A DNA stretch of 64,000 nucleotides from NCBI RefSeq assembly GCF_013911645.1, contig NZ_JACESV010000002.1:310001-374000 (forward strand), read 5' to 3'. Positions 46,850 to 56,423 of this stretch are shown in pieces (position 1 is the first letter of the stretch; each line of letters begins with the position of its first letter). The notes beneath the pieces were generated by a model. The model had not been told where the DNA came from. It was given only the letters and a program-made list of their open reading frames with translations, and did no database searches. Source of the stretch: Allomuricauda sp. (GTDB lineage Bacteria; Bacteroidota; Bacteroidia; Flavobacteriales; Flavobacteriaceae). Made by a program: the position numbers and the translations under genes.

Positions 46850-48487
46850 CTACTCCTTAAAAAAATGTAAAAGGTTCAATGTGGAACTGTCGTGCTTACC
46901 AATTTTTGAATTTTCGATGTCGACCAAAATATTTTTGGCCAATTGCTTGCCCAATTCCACGCCCCATTGATCATAGCTGAAGATATTCCAAACTACGCCC
47001 TGAACAAATATCTTATGCTCGTAAAGCGCAATCAATGCGCCAAGGCTTTTGGGCGTAAGCTTTTTAATTAAAATGGTGTTGGTAGGCTTGTTTCCCTCAA
47101 AGATTTTGAAAGGAAGCAGTTTTTGAAGTTCTTCACCTGACAAACCTTGGGATTCGAGTTCTTGTTTTACCTCATCGGCGGTTTTCCCGTTCATCAAGGC
47201 TTCGGTCTGTGCAAAAAAGTTGGCCATTAATTTATTATGATGGTCCACATCGCCATGCAACGATTCCTTATACCCGATAAAATCTGTTGGAATCAGTTTT
47301 GTTCCCTGATGTATCAACTGAAAAAAGGCGTGCTGCGAATTGGTACCTGGTTCTCCCCAAATTATGGTTCCAGTTTCATAGCCTACTTTACTGCCAGACC
47401 GATCCATACTTTTTCCATTGCTCTCCATGATACCTTGCTGCAAGTATGCGGAAAAACGGTGCAAGTATTGTGTATAAGGGATAATGGCTTCGGTCTCTGC
47501 CCCATAAAAATTATTGTACCAAACACTAATCAATGCCAACATCACCGGTATGTTCTCCTCAAAAGGAGTTTCCTTGAAGTGGATATCCATTTCGTTGGCT
47601 CCTTCCAAAAGTGATTCGAAGTTTTCGTAGCCCACTGATAGGGCAATAGACAAGCCAACGGCGCTCCAAAGTGAGAACCTTCCACCGACCCAGTCCCACA
47701 TAGGGAACACATTATCTTCGGCAATACCAAATTCCTCAATTTTTTCAAGGTTAGTGGACACCGCAACAAAATGGGCAGCTACATCTTTTTCGGATGCACT
47801 TTGCAAGAACCACTTTTTAATGGTCAAAGCATTGCTCAAAGTTTCTTGAGTAGTGAACGATTTTGAAACAATCACGAACAATGTGGTCTCCGGATTGAGT
47901 TCTTTTAACACTTCGTGGACCAAATCACCATCCACATTGCTTACAAAATGGGTTTTTAAGTCATTCTGATAAAATTTGAGTGCTTCGGTCACCATTACAG
48001 GTCCAAGATCCGACCCGCCGATTCCAATATTAACTATGTCGGTAAAAGCTTTGCCTGTATGCCCTTTTCGTTCTCCAGAAATAACAGCTTCCGAAAAGGA
48101 TTTTATTTTTTCCTTTACTTCAAAAACCTCATCAACAATATATTTTCCATCCACCAAGACCTTATCACCTTTCTTGGCGCGTAAAGCGGTATGCAACACA
48201 GCCCTACCTTCGGTTTGGTTGATGAGTTCTCCACCAAAATAACTTTTTATCGCATCTTTTAGTCCCACCTCATCGGCCAGTTCCAAAAGCAACTTCAGGG
48301 TTTTATCTGTAAGCCTATTCTTTGAATAGTCCACCAAAAAATCGTTCCAAAGTATAGAAAACTTTTTTCCACGATCTTCTTCTTTAGAAAACAATTCCCT
48401 TAAATGTACATCTTTGGTTTCTTGGTAATGTTTTTGGAGTTTTTTCCAGGCTTCTGTTGTGGTAGGGTCGATTGTGGGTAGTGCCAT
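46850..48487 (-). CDS. pgi: Glucose-6-phosphate isomerase
   Basis: Interconverts glucose-6-phosphate and fructose-6-phosphate. The 545-residue form shows [55 protein letters not shown] and the active-site segments [16 protein letters not shown] and LGKQLAK. It is the last gene of the DUF3108-TDO-M23-pgi run; its ATG overlaps the preceding stop by one base (TAATG), so translation is likely coupled. Confidence 0.98.
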   Translation of the reverse strand: MALPTIDPTTTEAWKKLQKHYQETKDVHLRELFSKEEDRGKKFSILWNDFLVDYSKNRLTDKTLKLLLELADEVGLKDAIKSYFGGELINQTEGRAVLHTALRAKKGDKVLVDGKYIVDEVFEVKEKIKSFSEAVISGERKGHTGKAFTDIVNIGIGGSDLGPVMVTEALKFYQNDLKTHFVSNVDGDLVHEVLKELNPETTLFVIVSKSFTTQETLSNALTIKKWFLQSASEKDVAAHFVAVSTNLEKIEEFGIAEDNVFPMWDWVGGRFSLWSAVGLSIALSVGYENFESLLEGANEMDIHFKETPFEENIPVMLALISVWYNNFYGAETEAIIPYTQYLHRFSAYLQQGIMESNGKSMDRSGSKVGYETGTIIWGEPGTNSQHAFFQLIHQGTKLIPTDFIGYKESLHGDVDHHNKLMANFFAQTEALMNGKTADEVKQELESQGLSGEELQKLLPFKIFEGNKPTNTILIKKLTPKSLGALIALYEHKIFVQGVVWNIFSYDQWGVELGKQLAKNILVDIENSKIGKHDSSTLNLLHFFKE

Positions 48488-49770
48488 TACTGGGTATATG
48501 ATATTAAGGTTTCTTCAGGTTCTTCCGGGGTTAGGTCTACAAATTCGACACAGTCCAATTGTTCTTTTAGGGGGGCAATATATGCCATATAATCTGCGCG
48601 TAACGAATCTGCAATGGGTTCAGCAGCGGGAAGTTCCTCCTTAAATGGGTCCACCTGTCTTCCATTCTTCCAAAAACGGTAACAAACGTGAGGGCCTCCA
48701 GTATTTCCCGTCATTCCAATCCAACCAATTACATCGCCCTGACGTACAAAGTCACCTCTCTTTACATTTTGTGCCTTCATGTGGAGGTATTGGGTGCTGT
48801 AGGTACTATTGTGCTTGATCTTTACATATTTTCCGTTGCCACCTCTTCGGGTCGATTCCGTTACGGTACCATCAGCGGTGGCTACAATTGGCGTTCCTAT
48901 TGGTGCGGCAAAATCTGTTCCTTTATGGGGCCGTACCTTATAACCATAGTAAGCTATCCTTCTTTTAAGGTTATAGCGAGATGACAAACGATACTTAAAT
49001 TTAACCGGTGCACGTAAAAAGGTACTGCGTAAGTTATTGGCATCTTGATCAAAGTACTCCAAGATGTTGTTAGTTGCATCTGATATATATGGAAAAGCAT
49101 AAATGGTTTTTCCTTTGTGCTCAAAATAAGCTGCCTTTATGGAACCTATGCCCGCATAAATACTGTCATTGATATATCGCTCATCAAAAACCACCTTGAA
49201 CTTGTCTCCTTTGTCCAATCGTCCAAAATCGATGGTCCATGCATATATATCGGAAAGCGCAAAGGTTAGATTGTAATCCACTCCCAAAGTATCAATGGAC
49301 ATGGACAAACTATGATCGATAACTCCTCCTATCTCACGCTCTACCAACGTTACTTTTTTCTTGCTCTTATAGGCTTTGGTAGAATCGCGTAGGTCTACCA
49401 CCGTATAGTTTATTTTATCGTTTTGATAGATAAAGACTTCGGCAACCTCAGAAGTGTCCTTGGATTTAAGGATTAGATAGGGTTTGCCCACCATGATCTT
49501 GCGGACATCGAAAGTATCTCGATATTTTTCGGAAATGGCGGCAATTTTTGGGTAATCTACTTTGTTCTTGAGCATAAGCTCACCAAAACTATCGCCACTA
49601 CGGACAGTATCGTGGACTACATTGAACTCATCCAAATTAAAGCCATAGCGAAGCACTGGAAGTTTTTCTATCGGTTCTGCCTTTGCTACTTCATTAATAA
49701 CCGGTTCTTTCGTCTGTTTACACGATATGAGCACTGCCAGCGTCAATATCGCCCCAATAATTTTCCGCAT
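48487..49770 (-). CDS. M23-family peptidoglycan metallopeptidase lipoprotein
   Basis: A 427-residue envelope lipoprotein (lipobox AVLISC, Cys17) with a LysM-free N-terminal half and a C-terminal LytM/M23 domain (about 275-375) that cuts peptidoglycan peptide bridges or activates amidases. Zinc and catalytic residues are H282 and D286 in [12 protein letters not shown]330 in [10 protein letters not shown] and H361 in [14 protein letters not shown]. The usual H-x-H has C363 in place of the second His, so a Cys may bind zinc. The gene lies between the TDO-like gene and pgi. Confidence 0.9.
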   Translation of the reverse strand: MRKIIGAILTLAVLISCKQTKEPVINEVAKAEPIEKLPVLRYGFNLDEFNVVHDTVRSGDSFGELMLKNKVDYPKIAAISEKYRDTFDVRKIMVGKPYLILKSKDTSEVAEVFIYQNDKINYTVVDLRDSTKAYKSKKKVTLVEREIGGVIDHSLSMSIDTLGVDYNLTFALSDIYAWTIDFGRLDKGDKFKVVFDERYINDSIYAGIGSIKAAYFEHKGKTIYAFPYISDATNNILEYFDQDANNLRSTFLRAPVKFKYRLSSRYNLKRRIAYYGYKVRPHKGTDFAAPIGTPIVATADGTVTESTRRGGNGKYVKIKHNSTYSTQYLHMKAQNVKRGDFVRQGDVIGWIGMTGNTGGPHVCYRFWKNGRQVDPFKEELPAAEPIADSLRADYMAYIAPLKEQLDCVEFVDLTPEEPEETLISYTQ

Positions 49771-49778
49771 TTCTCTTC

Positions 49779-50753
49779 TTATTCCTTGTATTCTTCTTTT
49801 TCGGGATTAAAAACATGATCGACCCATTGCTTGCCCCATGTATCCAACTCTTCTTTGGTATGCAAAGTTGGGAAAAAAATTATTTTCTGGAAACTTGGCG
49901 GCAAATAGTCCTTCCAATTAGTGCCTCCAGTTGCCTCCACATCTTGGCCTTCCCTTGCCAAATATCTGTGTGCCGATCCCATGTGCATCAACGGCCAATT
50001 TACATTGGCATTCAAATCCAATGTCTTTAACGCAGAAACCAGCTCTTCATTGTTTTTGGATGCATCGGGAAGCTGCAAATATTTATGATATATGGTACTG
50101 TTCTTTACCTGATTGGCAATCCGCAAGAGTCTGGGCGTGTATCTTACCTCAAACTGTTTCAGGGTAAGGGTTTTTTCGCCTGTTGCCAAATCGGTTGCTC
50201 CTTTTTTCCAATATACGTGTTCAAAAAGTTCTTCTATGCTGTTTTCCGAAGAAAACAATCCCCTTTCTGATGGATGTACCATATTTTCCAATGGAGTGGC
50301 GTAGAACTCTATCATTCTATATTGCACTGATTGGAACCCACTTGCCGGAAGCAAAGCCATTCGGTAACGTAGGAATTGTTCCCTTTCCATACCCTTTATC
50401 ATAATACTAAAGGAAGATATAAGAGCCTTGAAGTAACTGTTGATTCTTCGAACTTTTTCTATAAAAAAGGCTACATCCTGGGATTTGTCTTCAACAATCT
50501 GTTTTTGTTCATGTAGAATAAGTTTGAAGTACAGCTCTGTAATCTGGTGGTACATGATGAAGATTTCCTCATCTGGAAAATGTGTTCGCGGTACTTGAAG
50601 ACTGAGCAAGGTATCCAAGCGGATATAATCCCAATAAGTAAGATATCTCTCGTAAAGGAGTCCATCCAAGTAAGAACTTAAGTCCTGCCCCGAGTTTTTG
50701 AACTTTTCCTCTAGTTTGTTGATTTGGGAAGCGATTTTTGCATCCTTATCCAT
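49779..50753 (-). CDS. Tryptophan 2,3-dioxygenase family protein
   Basis: A 324-residue all-helical heme dioxygenase-like protein. Family marks are YERYLTYWDYIRLDTLLSLQ, FIMYHQITELYFKLILHE and the C-terminal LMHMGSAHRYLAR with the candidate axial His. TDO opens the indole ring of tryptophan. No other kynurenine-pathway gene is near, so the substrate may differ, and the conservation with pgi and a peptidase suggests a genome position rather than a pathway. Confidence 0.85.
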   Translation of the reverse strand: MDKDAKIASQINKLEEKFKNSGQDLSSYLDGLLYERYLTYWDYIRLDTLLSLQVPRTHFPDEEIFIMYHQITELYFKLILHEQKQIVEDKSQDVAFFIEKVRRINSYFKALISSFSIMIKGMEREQFLRYRMALLPASGFQSVQYRMIEFYATPLENMVHPSERGLFSSENSIEELFEHVYWKKGATDLATGEKTLTLKQFEVRYTPRLLRIANQVKNSTIYHKYLQLPDASKNNEELVSALKTLDLNANVNWPLMHMGSAHRYLAREGQDVEATGGTNWKDYLPPSFQKIIFFPTLHTKEELDTWGKQWVDHVFNPEKEEYKE

Positions 50754-50764
50754 TAATCTCGATA

Positions 50765-51547
50765 CTAATCCATTATTATTTTAAACTGGTTCTTAAGTCC
50801 ATTATAGCCATCTAAGTCCGCCTTTAATGATCCTACGGCCAAATCTGCCTTGATCCGAATGGGTATTTTGTTCCAATCGTTGGAAACCCATAGCGTAAGA
50901 CTCTCTTTTTCCTTAAAAACACGACCGGACTGAACCAAAGGTCTAAATTTAAGACATTCTACCTTTCCAAACTTGGTCCTAAGGATTTCTTTTCCCAAAT
51001 ATTTTAACTGGAACTTAAAAACCCCGTCATCGTCAAAAAGCATATCCAAATTAATGGATTCTCCTTCTTCAAACTCTTCAAGATTGTAGTTGCTTCTTAA
51101 ATAATATGAGGCGGATATCAAATCCTGGATCCCATCATGTATGGCAATGTTCTTTTTTATATCATTTTTGTTGTCAATCAGAATCGCTTTGTCCTTATCG
51201 TAATCAAATTCTATTTCTATGTCCTTGGTATAACCTCCTTCATCTATTTTTCGGATAAATTTGTAGGGTTTACCGTGTTCACGGCCAAAATAGCTTTCGT
51301 AGGTATCGTCGACCTTAAAAAAGATGCTTGCAAATCCGGTAGTCCTCCCCTTGCCTACAACGTGATATACGGGAATATTGTCCAAGTTTTCGGAAGTCAA
51401 GTGCAATGTGGCATAACTGGCATTTAGGATGCCATAGTGTATCCTAAATTTTAGCCATTCACCTGGTTTAAAGGCAGGGCGTGAACTTTGACCCATAACG
51501 GACATTGACAAAAGAAGCAGTAGTGTAGGTATTATAGTCTTTTTCAT
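50765..51547 (-). CDS. DUF3108 secreted protein
   Basis: A 260-residue exported protein with signal peptide MKKTIIPTLLLLLSMSVMGQ and a DUF3108 beta-barrel-like fold (PAFKPGEWLKFRIHYGILNA, HVVGKGRTTGFASIFFKVDD). Family function is unknown, thought to be an envelope-associated beta barrel-like fold. It is the first gene of the minus-strand run DUF3108-TDO-M23-pgi, 11 bp before the next start. The ATG at 51547 begins the signal; the one at 51553 adds two residues. Confidence 0.85.
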   Translation of the reverse strand: MKKTIIPTLLLLLSMSVMGQSSRPAFKPGEWLKFRIHYGILNASYATLHLTSENLDNIPVYHVVGKGRTTGFASIFFKVDDTYESYFGREHGKPYKFIRKIDEGGYTKDIEIEFDYDKDKAILIDNKNDIKKNIAIHDGIQDLISASYYLRSNYNLEEFEEGESINLDMLFDDDGVFKFQLKYLGKEILRTKFGKVECLKFRPLVQSGRVFKEKESLTLWVSNDWNKIPIRIKADLAVGSLKADLDGYNGLKNQFKIIMD

Positions 51548-51553
51548 TTGCAA

Positions 51554-51883
51554 TTTTATTGGTATAAAATTAGTAAAATCACTTTAGGGGCCATGCTGTT
51601 CACATATACTTAAACAAAACTTATTCCAAAATAGTATAAACAAAAAAAGCCCAGTCTTGAGACTGGGCTTTTCCTAAATAACCAACCAAACTTTAAATTA
51701 TGAAAAACCAATACTTAAAGTTATAAGGGAACCACCCCTTATGTGGGTCAAAGATACGGCAAGCTTTTGTAGGAAAAAGTGTTTTTAACGGACTTTAACT
51801 AAACACTTATATTATTGGTTGATTTTATCGGTTTTTTTGACAAATTATTAAGAGAATTGGGCTGATTGATCGAGTGATTTTTA
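51554..51883. other. Intergenic region with terminator and possible short transcript
   Basis: The 330-bp stretch between the patatin gene and the DUF3108 gene holds the perfect terminator hairpin at 51645-51672 and, upstream on the minus strand, a TAnnTTTG match (51749-51756). Between them lies an AT-rich stretch with a plus-strand ATG of nine codons (51700-51726, MKNQYLKL then stop). No larger gene is seen. Confidence 0.5.
51642..51672 (-). terminator. Terminator downstream of the patatin gene
   Basis: Perfect 13-bp stem AAAAGCCCAGTCT/AGACTGGGCTTTT with a two-base loop and a T run on the minus strand, about 210 bp after the patatin stop. Confidence 0.85.
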
Positions 51884-54151
51884 TTAGAACCAATACCCGA
51901 CACTGAAGAAAATATTGTTTTCACTAATCTCCGGAGACCACGAATAGTAAACTTGAATTGGCCCTAGAAAAGATTCGAAACCATAGCCTACCCCATATCC
52001 TGAAAAACTCGGCTCTTTGAACCAATCCCCTGTTCTAAAAAGATCGTCGTTGATATTGGCATAATTTGCAGAAAACAAAAAGTGGTGCTTGTAGGTAAAT
52101 TCGTAATCCAAACGACCATATCCTTTAACGTAACTATTGCCTGGCAAGCTAAGAAAATCGTAACCGAAGAAGGGCACAAAATTGTTTACAAAGTCGTTGC
52201 CAAAACCTCCCAGGATAAAATCAAAAGAAGTTACTTGCGAAGTTCCAAGCTTTACACCTCCATCCGCTTCCAGCTGCAAGCTTAAGTTATTTAGCATTGA
52301 AAATGTGCCGCCAAACTTAGTCTTTGCTACGGCAAACTGGCTAAAATTATTGTTATAATCGGAAGAGAACGCGTAAAAGTGAAAATCGCCATCGAACAAA
52401 AGCCCTTTGGTGGGAAAGTATTTATCATCGTACGTGTCCAGTTTTATTTGAGAGAACGCGCTAAAATAATTGGAGTTTTCAAAAGTAGTCCTTTTGTTGG
52501 ATGCCGACATTGCAACCTCCCCATCTGTATCTATTTGGTTTAGTGTTCGGGTACTATAGTTCAAGAATTTGTGCTCTGCTCCAATGGTAAAGGCAAACTC
52601 TTCTTGGAGAACGGTTTGCAGATATACTTGGTTGGTAAGGTCGGTCACATCTATATTAATTCTTTGGATATTGGGATCGTTCGGAACATTAAAGTTACCT
52701 TGAATCAAAGAAAAATCGGTTTCGGCATCAAAATCGGTCAATTTTGAATTTATCCCAAGGCTCCAGTAATAGCCTTTATCCAAATAGTACTGCATGTTGT
52801 ACCTAATATGGTCGCCTAATATAAAATCAAAGGAAGCCACATCATCCTTCATTAAAAAATTCTTTTTGGTGAGATTGATCAATGCCGCACTTTTATATAG
52901 ATCATCATAATGGGCGGACATTTTAATGAACATTTTGGTGGGGTTCTCTTTGAGTTTTAGAATCAAGTCCGTGCCCAGACCGTTCGATACAAGGTCGTAC
53001 CGGATTGCCTTAAAGTTTCCCGTTGCAGAAAGATTGCTCATTCCTTGCTTTAAATCATCAAACGAAATCTTCTCCGCCAGATTAAACCTCAACTTACCTT
53101 TAATGTACCCTCTGGTGTACTGGTCGTTACCTTTAATGATCATCCTGTTAATGGTTAAGCTGTCCACCATCTTTATTCTTTTACGGGGTTTTGGGGCCTC
53201 ATTTTGACTTTGTGCTATTTGTTTTAGCTCATCCATTTTATTTTGGGCCGCAGCTTCCCCGCTCTTCACAATTTGTTTGCCCTTATCAAAAGCAATAACG
53301 GAAAATTCGTCAATGTCCGGCCGGATATACAAATCGGTTTCCTTGGATTTTTTCTTCATATCGTTTACCGTACGATAATTGTTGATCTGGAGCAATATTT
53401 CCGTAGCCGAAGAAAGTGATTCCCTTGTGGCCAGATCGTGTTGCACGTCAACCCCAATAATAATGTCTGCCCCCATTGCCTTTACTTGATTTATAGGGTA
53501 ATTGTTCACCACACCGCCATCGATCAAGATCTGTCCATCAATCTCAGCAGGTTCAAAAAGTGAAGGGAATGTCCCACTTGCCACAATGGCCTCGGGCAGA
53601 TATCCTTTGTCCAGCAGAACCTCTTCCCCAGTTTCTACATTAGTGGCCACACACAAGAAAGGTGTAGGCAATTTTCTGAAATCCTGCACATCCTTTACAT
53701 GGTACAAGAGCTGAACCAATAGGTTGTATATGTTCTGTCCGCCAGAAATAGCTTGCGGGAAGGTTACCTTAAAATTTTCGAAGGGCAAGGAAAGGGCATA
53801 GCGTTCGGAATCCTCTTTCTCGTAAAATGTTTTTGCACTTCGGGGAACATTGTCCTGTATCAAATCGGTAAAATCGGTACTCCTAAAAATGGAATCCAAT
53901 TGCTGGGCGGAGTAGCCCGATGCGTACAAAGCCCCAACAATGGCCCCCATACTGGTTCCGCCAATATAATCCACTTTAACACCAGCTTCCTCAATAATCT
54001 TTAATGCGCCAATATGAGCCAAACCCTTGGCGCCGCCTCCACTTAGTACCAGCCCAACTTTTGGCGACTTTTTGTCTGTAGTGTTTTGGGCCATCCCCAC
54101 CACACCTAGTAAAGCAATTAAAAGTGTTGTGATTGTTAGTTTTTTTCGCAT
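51884..54151 (-). CDS. Patatin-like phospholipase fused to POTRA and outer-membrane barrel
   Basis: A 755-residue protein of the type Vd autotransporter-like design. A signal peptide (MRKKLTITTLLIALLGVVGMAQ) leads to a patatin domain (about 30-300) with the glycine-rich oxyanion loop SGGGAKGLAHIGAL, nucleophile S67 in GGTSMGAIVG and dyad Asp D211 in LIDGGVVNNYPI. A POTRA-like segment (about 325-400, MIIKGNDQYTRGYIKGKLRF) and a BamA/D15-like barrel to the aromatic C-terminus (FFSVGYWF) follow. It likely shows a phospholipase at the cell surface or periplasm. It starts 3 bp after uvrC and shares its transcript. Confidence 0.92.
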   Translation of the reverse strand: MRKKLTITTLLIALLGVVGMAQNTTDKKSPKVGLVLSGGGAKGLAHIGALKIIEEAGVKVDYIGGTSMGAIVGALYASGYSAQQLDSIFRSTDFTDLIQDNVPRSAKTFYEKEDSERYALSLPFENFKVTFPQAISGGQNIYNLLVQLLYHVKDVQDFRKLPTPFLCVATNVETGEEVLLDKGYLPEAIVASGTFPSLFEPAEIDGQILIDGGVVNNYPINQVKAMGADIIIGVDVQHDLATRESLSSATEILLQINNYRTVNDMKKKSKETDLYIRPDIDEFSVIAFDKGKQIVKSGEAAAQNKMDELKQIAQSQNEAPKPRKRIKMVDSLTINRMIIKGNDQYTRGYIKGKLRFNLAEKISFDDLKQGMSNLSATGNFKAIRYDLVSNGLGTDLILKLKENPTKMFIKMSAHYDDLYKSAALINLTKKNFLMKDDVASFDFILGDHIRYNMQYYLDKGYYWSLGINSKLTDFDAETDFSLIQGNFNVPNDPNIQRINIDVTDLTNQVYLQTVLQEEFAFTIGAEHKFLNYSTRTLNQIDTDGEVAMSASNKRTTFENSNYFSAFSQIKLDTYDDKYFPTKGLLFDGDFHFYAFSSDYNNNFSQFAVAKTKFGGTFSMLNNLSLQLEADGGVKLGTSQVTSFDFILGGFGNDFVNNFVPFFGYDFLSLPGNSYVKGYGRLDYEFTYKHHFLFSANYANINDDLFRTGDWFKEPSFSGYGVGYGFESFLGPIQVYYSWSPEISENNIFFSVGYWF

Positions 54152-54154
54152 TGC

Positions 54155-55948
54155 TTACTTATGAAAAGTTTTATAAATCTTCTTTGCCTTGGACACCCCA
54201 ACGGAAGCTGTTAAAGTTTCCAGGGACGCTTCTTTGATTCGTTTTACCGATTTAAAGCTTTTTAGTAGTTGCTGGGCGGTTTTTTCTCCTATCCCCTCAA
54301 TATTAACCAATTCTGAACTAATTGCACCCTTACTCCTTTTGTTCCGGTGATGGGTGATCCCAAACCGGTGGGCTTCATTTCGGAGCTGTTGGATTATTTT
54401 TAAACTTTCCGACCTTTTGTCCAAATACAACGGTACGGGGTCGTCCGGAAAATAGATTTCTTCCAAACGCTTTGCAATGCCAATAATGGCAATTTTTCCA
54501 CGTAGCCCCAAAACTTCCAAACTCTTTAACGCCGACGACAATTGCCCTTTTCCTCCATCTATCACAATAAGTTGGGGCAGGGATTCTTCTTCTTCGAGCA
54601 ATCTTTTGTACCTCCTAAACACTACTTCCTCCATACTGGCAAAGTCGTCCGGCCCCTCCACGGTTTTTATATTGAAGTGACGATATTCTTTTTTTGAGGG
54701 TTTTCCGTCCTTAAAAACAACACAGGCCGCAACGGGATTGCTACCTTGTATGTTGGAATTATCAAAACACTCAATATGTCGTGGCTCCTCCGAAAGCCTT
54801 AAATCCGACTTCATTTGTGCCATGATCCGTTTGGTATGGCGGTCTGGGTCGGTAATTTTGATCTGCTTCAACCTATCTTGACGGTAAAACCTTGCATTAC
54901 GTTCTGACAGGTCTAAAATTCTACGTTTATCGCCCAACTTGGGCAGGGTCACCTTTACATCATCTTCCACGGTAACCGGAAAGGGCAAATATACTTCCTT
55001 GGATTGTGAGTTGAAGCGCTGCCTGATTTCCGTAATTCCCAATTGGAGCAATTCTTCATCGGTTTCATCAAGCTTCTTCTTTATTTCCAAAGTATGCGAC
55101 CTAATTATGGCTCCGTGGGAAATCTGTAAAAAGTTGACATAGGCATGGGTTTCATCAGAAATAATCGAAAACACATCAACATTGTTGATCTTCGGGTTCA
55201 CTACGGTGGATTTGGCCTGATAATTTTCCAGAACTTCGATCTTGTCCTTCACACGCTGTGCCTTTTCAAACTCCATTTTTTCGGCAAAATCCTTCATTTG
55301 CTGCTTAAAGGTCTGTATGGAGTTTTTTAAGTTTCCTTTAATGATCTGCCTAATATCTTCTATCTGGTCATGATACTCTTTTTCGCTCTGAAGTCCCTCG
55401 CAAGGCCCCAAACAATTGCCCAAATGATAGTCCAAGCATACTTTGTATTTACCTGCATCTATTTTTTCTTCGGATAGGTCGTAGTTGCAGGTACGCAATG
55501 GGTACAGGCTTTTTACCAGATCCAGAAGTGTCCTCACCGTTTTCATACTGGTGTAGGGGCCAAAGTATTCGGAACCGTCCTTGATCAGTTTTCGTGTGGA
55601 AAATACTCTGGGAAATCTTTCATTTTTAATACAGATCCACGGATAGGATTTATCGTCCTTGAGCAAAACGTTGTATCTGGGCAACAGTTTTTTAATGAGA
55701 TTGTTTTCCAGCAAAAGGGCGTCCGACTCCGTAGGCACCACAATATGTTTAATGGAATGGATCTTCTTTACCAGCACCCGGGTTTTGCCATACTCTTGTT
55801 TTTTATTGAAATACGAGGAAACCCTTTTTTTAAGGTTCTTGGCCTTGCCCACATATAAAATCTTTCCATCGGCATCATAAAATTGATAAACTCCAGGATT
55901 ATTGGGTAGCGAACTTAACTGTACTTCTAAAGATGCTGATTTGGACAT
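54155..55948 (-). CDS. uvrC: Excinuclease ABC subunit C
   Basis: Makes the dual incisions in nucleotide excision repair. The 597 residues include the GIY-YIG domain (PNNPGVYQFYDADGKILYVG), the Cys pair region CLDYHLGNCLGPCEG, a UVR motif (about 200-235), the RNase H-like domain with ECFDNSNIQGS and VIDGGKGQLSSA, and C-terminal helix-hairpin-helices (NIEGIGEKTAQQLLKSF). It is first in an operon with the patatin gene. Confidence 0.98.
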   Translation of the reverse strand: MSKSASLEVQLSSLPNNPGVYQFYDADGKILYVGKAKNLKKRVSSYFNKKQEYGKTRVLVKKIHSIKHIVVPTESDALLLENNLIKKLLPRYNVLLKDDKSYPWICIKNERFPRVFSTRKLIKDGSEYFGPYTSMKTVRTLLDLVKSLYPLRTCNYDLSEEKIDAGKYKVCLDYHLGNCLGPCEGLQSEKEYHDQIEDIRQIIKGNLKNSIQTFKQQMKDFAEKMEFEKAQRVKDKIEVLENYQAKSTVVNPKINNVDVFSIISDETHAYVNFLQISHGAIIRSHTLEIKKKLDETDEELLQLGITEIRQRFNSQSKEVYLPFPVTVEDDVKVTLPKLGDKRRILDLSERNARFYRQDRLKQIKITDPDRHTKRIMAQMKSDLRLSEEPRHIECFDNSNIQGSNPVAACVVFKDGKPSKKEYRHFNIKTVEGPDDFASMEEVVFRRYKRLLEEEESLPQLIVIDGGKGQLSSALKSLEVLGLRGKIAIIGIAKRLEEIYFPDDPVPLYLDKRSESLKIIQQLRNEAHRFGITHHRNKRSKGAISSELVNIEGIGEKTAQQLLKSFKSVKRIKEASLETLTASVGVSKAKKIYKTFHK

Positions 55949-55984
55949 AAGTAGTTCTAAAATGAACTGTTTTTGACTTTATAA

Positions 55985-55992
55985 CAAAGTTA
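55985..55992 (-). promoter_or_regulatory. Putative -7 box of uvrC
   Basis: The minus strand reads TAACTTTG, a full TAnnTTTG match, 36 bp before the uvrC ATG. No clear -33 partner. Confidence 0.45.
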
Positions 55993-56206
55993 TATTTTAA
56001 TTGTGGTGATAATTGTTAAACTTGATGAATTCACGTTTTGCGTTCATATTTGACCGTTTTCACTTTAAAATCCGTCAAAAAGCACACAAAATCAGAATTT
56101 TGGCTACCCTATCCCAAACAAGGGTTTGTCCCTAAAAAAACTATGGAAACTGTACAATTTAATGATTGAGGTTGGATCTAATTTGTTAAACAGTTGCTAA
56201 AAATTA

Positions 56207-56244
56207 TGCATTTCGTCGATAAAAAGTGCATTTCATGGTAAAAT
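56207..56244 (+). promoter_or_regulatory. Direct repeat with 20-bp period, candidate activator site
   Basis: TGCATTTC occurs at 56207-56214 and again at 56227-56234, each followed by a loosely matching tail (GTCGATAAAA and ATGGTAAAAT). A 20-bp period is about two helical turns, so a protein dimer could bind one face, as LytTR-type regulators do. It lies 44 bp upstream of the tiny membrane protein gene. Confidence 0.5.
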
Positions 56245-56287
56245 TTTCAATTGTTTTACTTACATTTAACCATATAAATACAATCCA

Positions 56288-56380
56288 ATGGAAAACTATA
56301 TTATCGTTTTGGGAATGTACTTGATTTTGATGCTTTTCTTCAAAATATTTTTCTCCGTTGCAACCAACAAGGGAGAATAA
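56288..56380 (+). CDS. Tiny single-span membrane protein, 30 aa
   Basis: ATG at 56288 to TAA at 56378-56380 encodes MENYIIVLGMYLILMLFFKI then FFSVATNKGE. Nearly all of the first 24 residues form one hydrophobic span, with a short charged tail. It is too small for family recognition. The clean membrane-helix design, and the repeat just upstream, favour a real small protein. It lies 43 bp before the cyclo-ligase start, so the two could share a transcript. Confidence 0.5.
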   Translation: MENYIIVLGMYLILMLFFKIFFSVATNKGE

Positions 56381-56423
56381 TGTTCCATTGCCCAAAAACA
56401 ACCCCAAAACCTTCAACAGTTAA

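Larger units (their letters stand above)
55949..56287. other. Regulatory intergenic region between uvrC and the tiny membrane protein
   Basis: A 339-bp AT-rich spacer. It contains the putative uvrC -7 box (55985-55992) and a direct repeat at 56207-56244 described separately. I see no longer gene or RNA in it. Confidence 0.5.

Noticed and set aside
51700..51726. Leader peptide MKNQYLKL
   Set aside because: Eight residues with no enrichment for one amino acid and no downstream biosynthetic gene on that strand, so attenuation is not supported.
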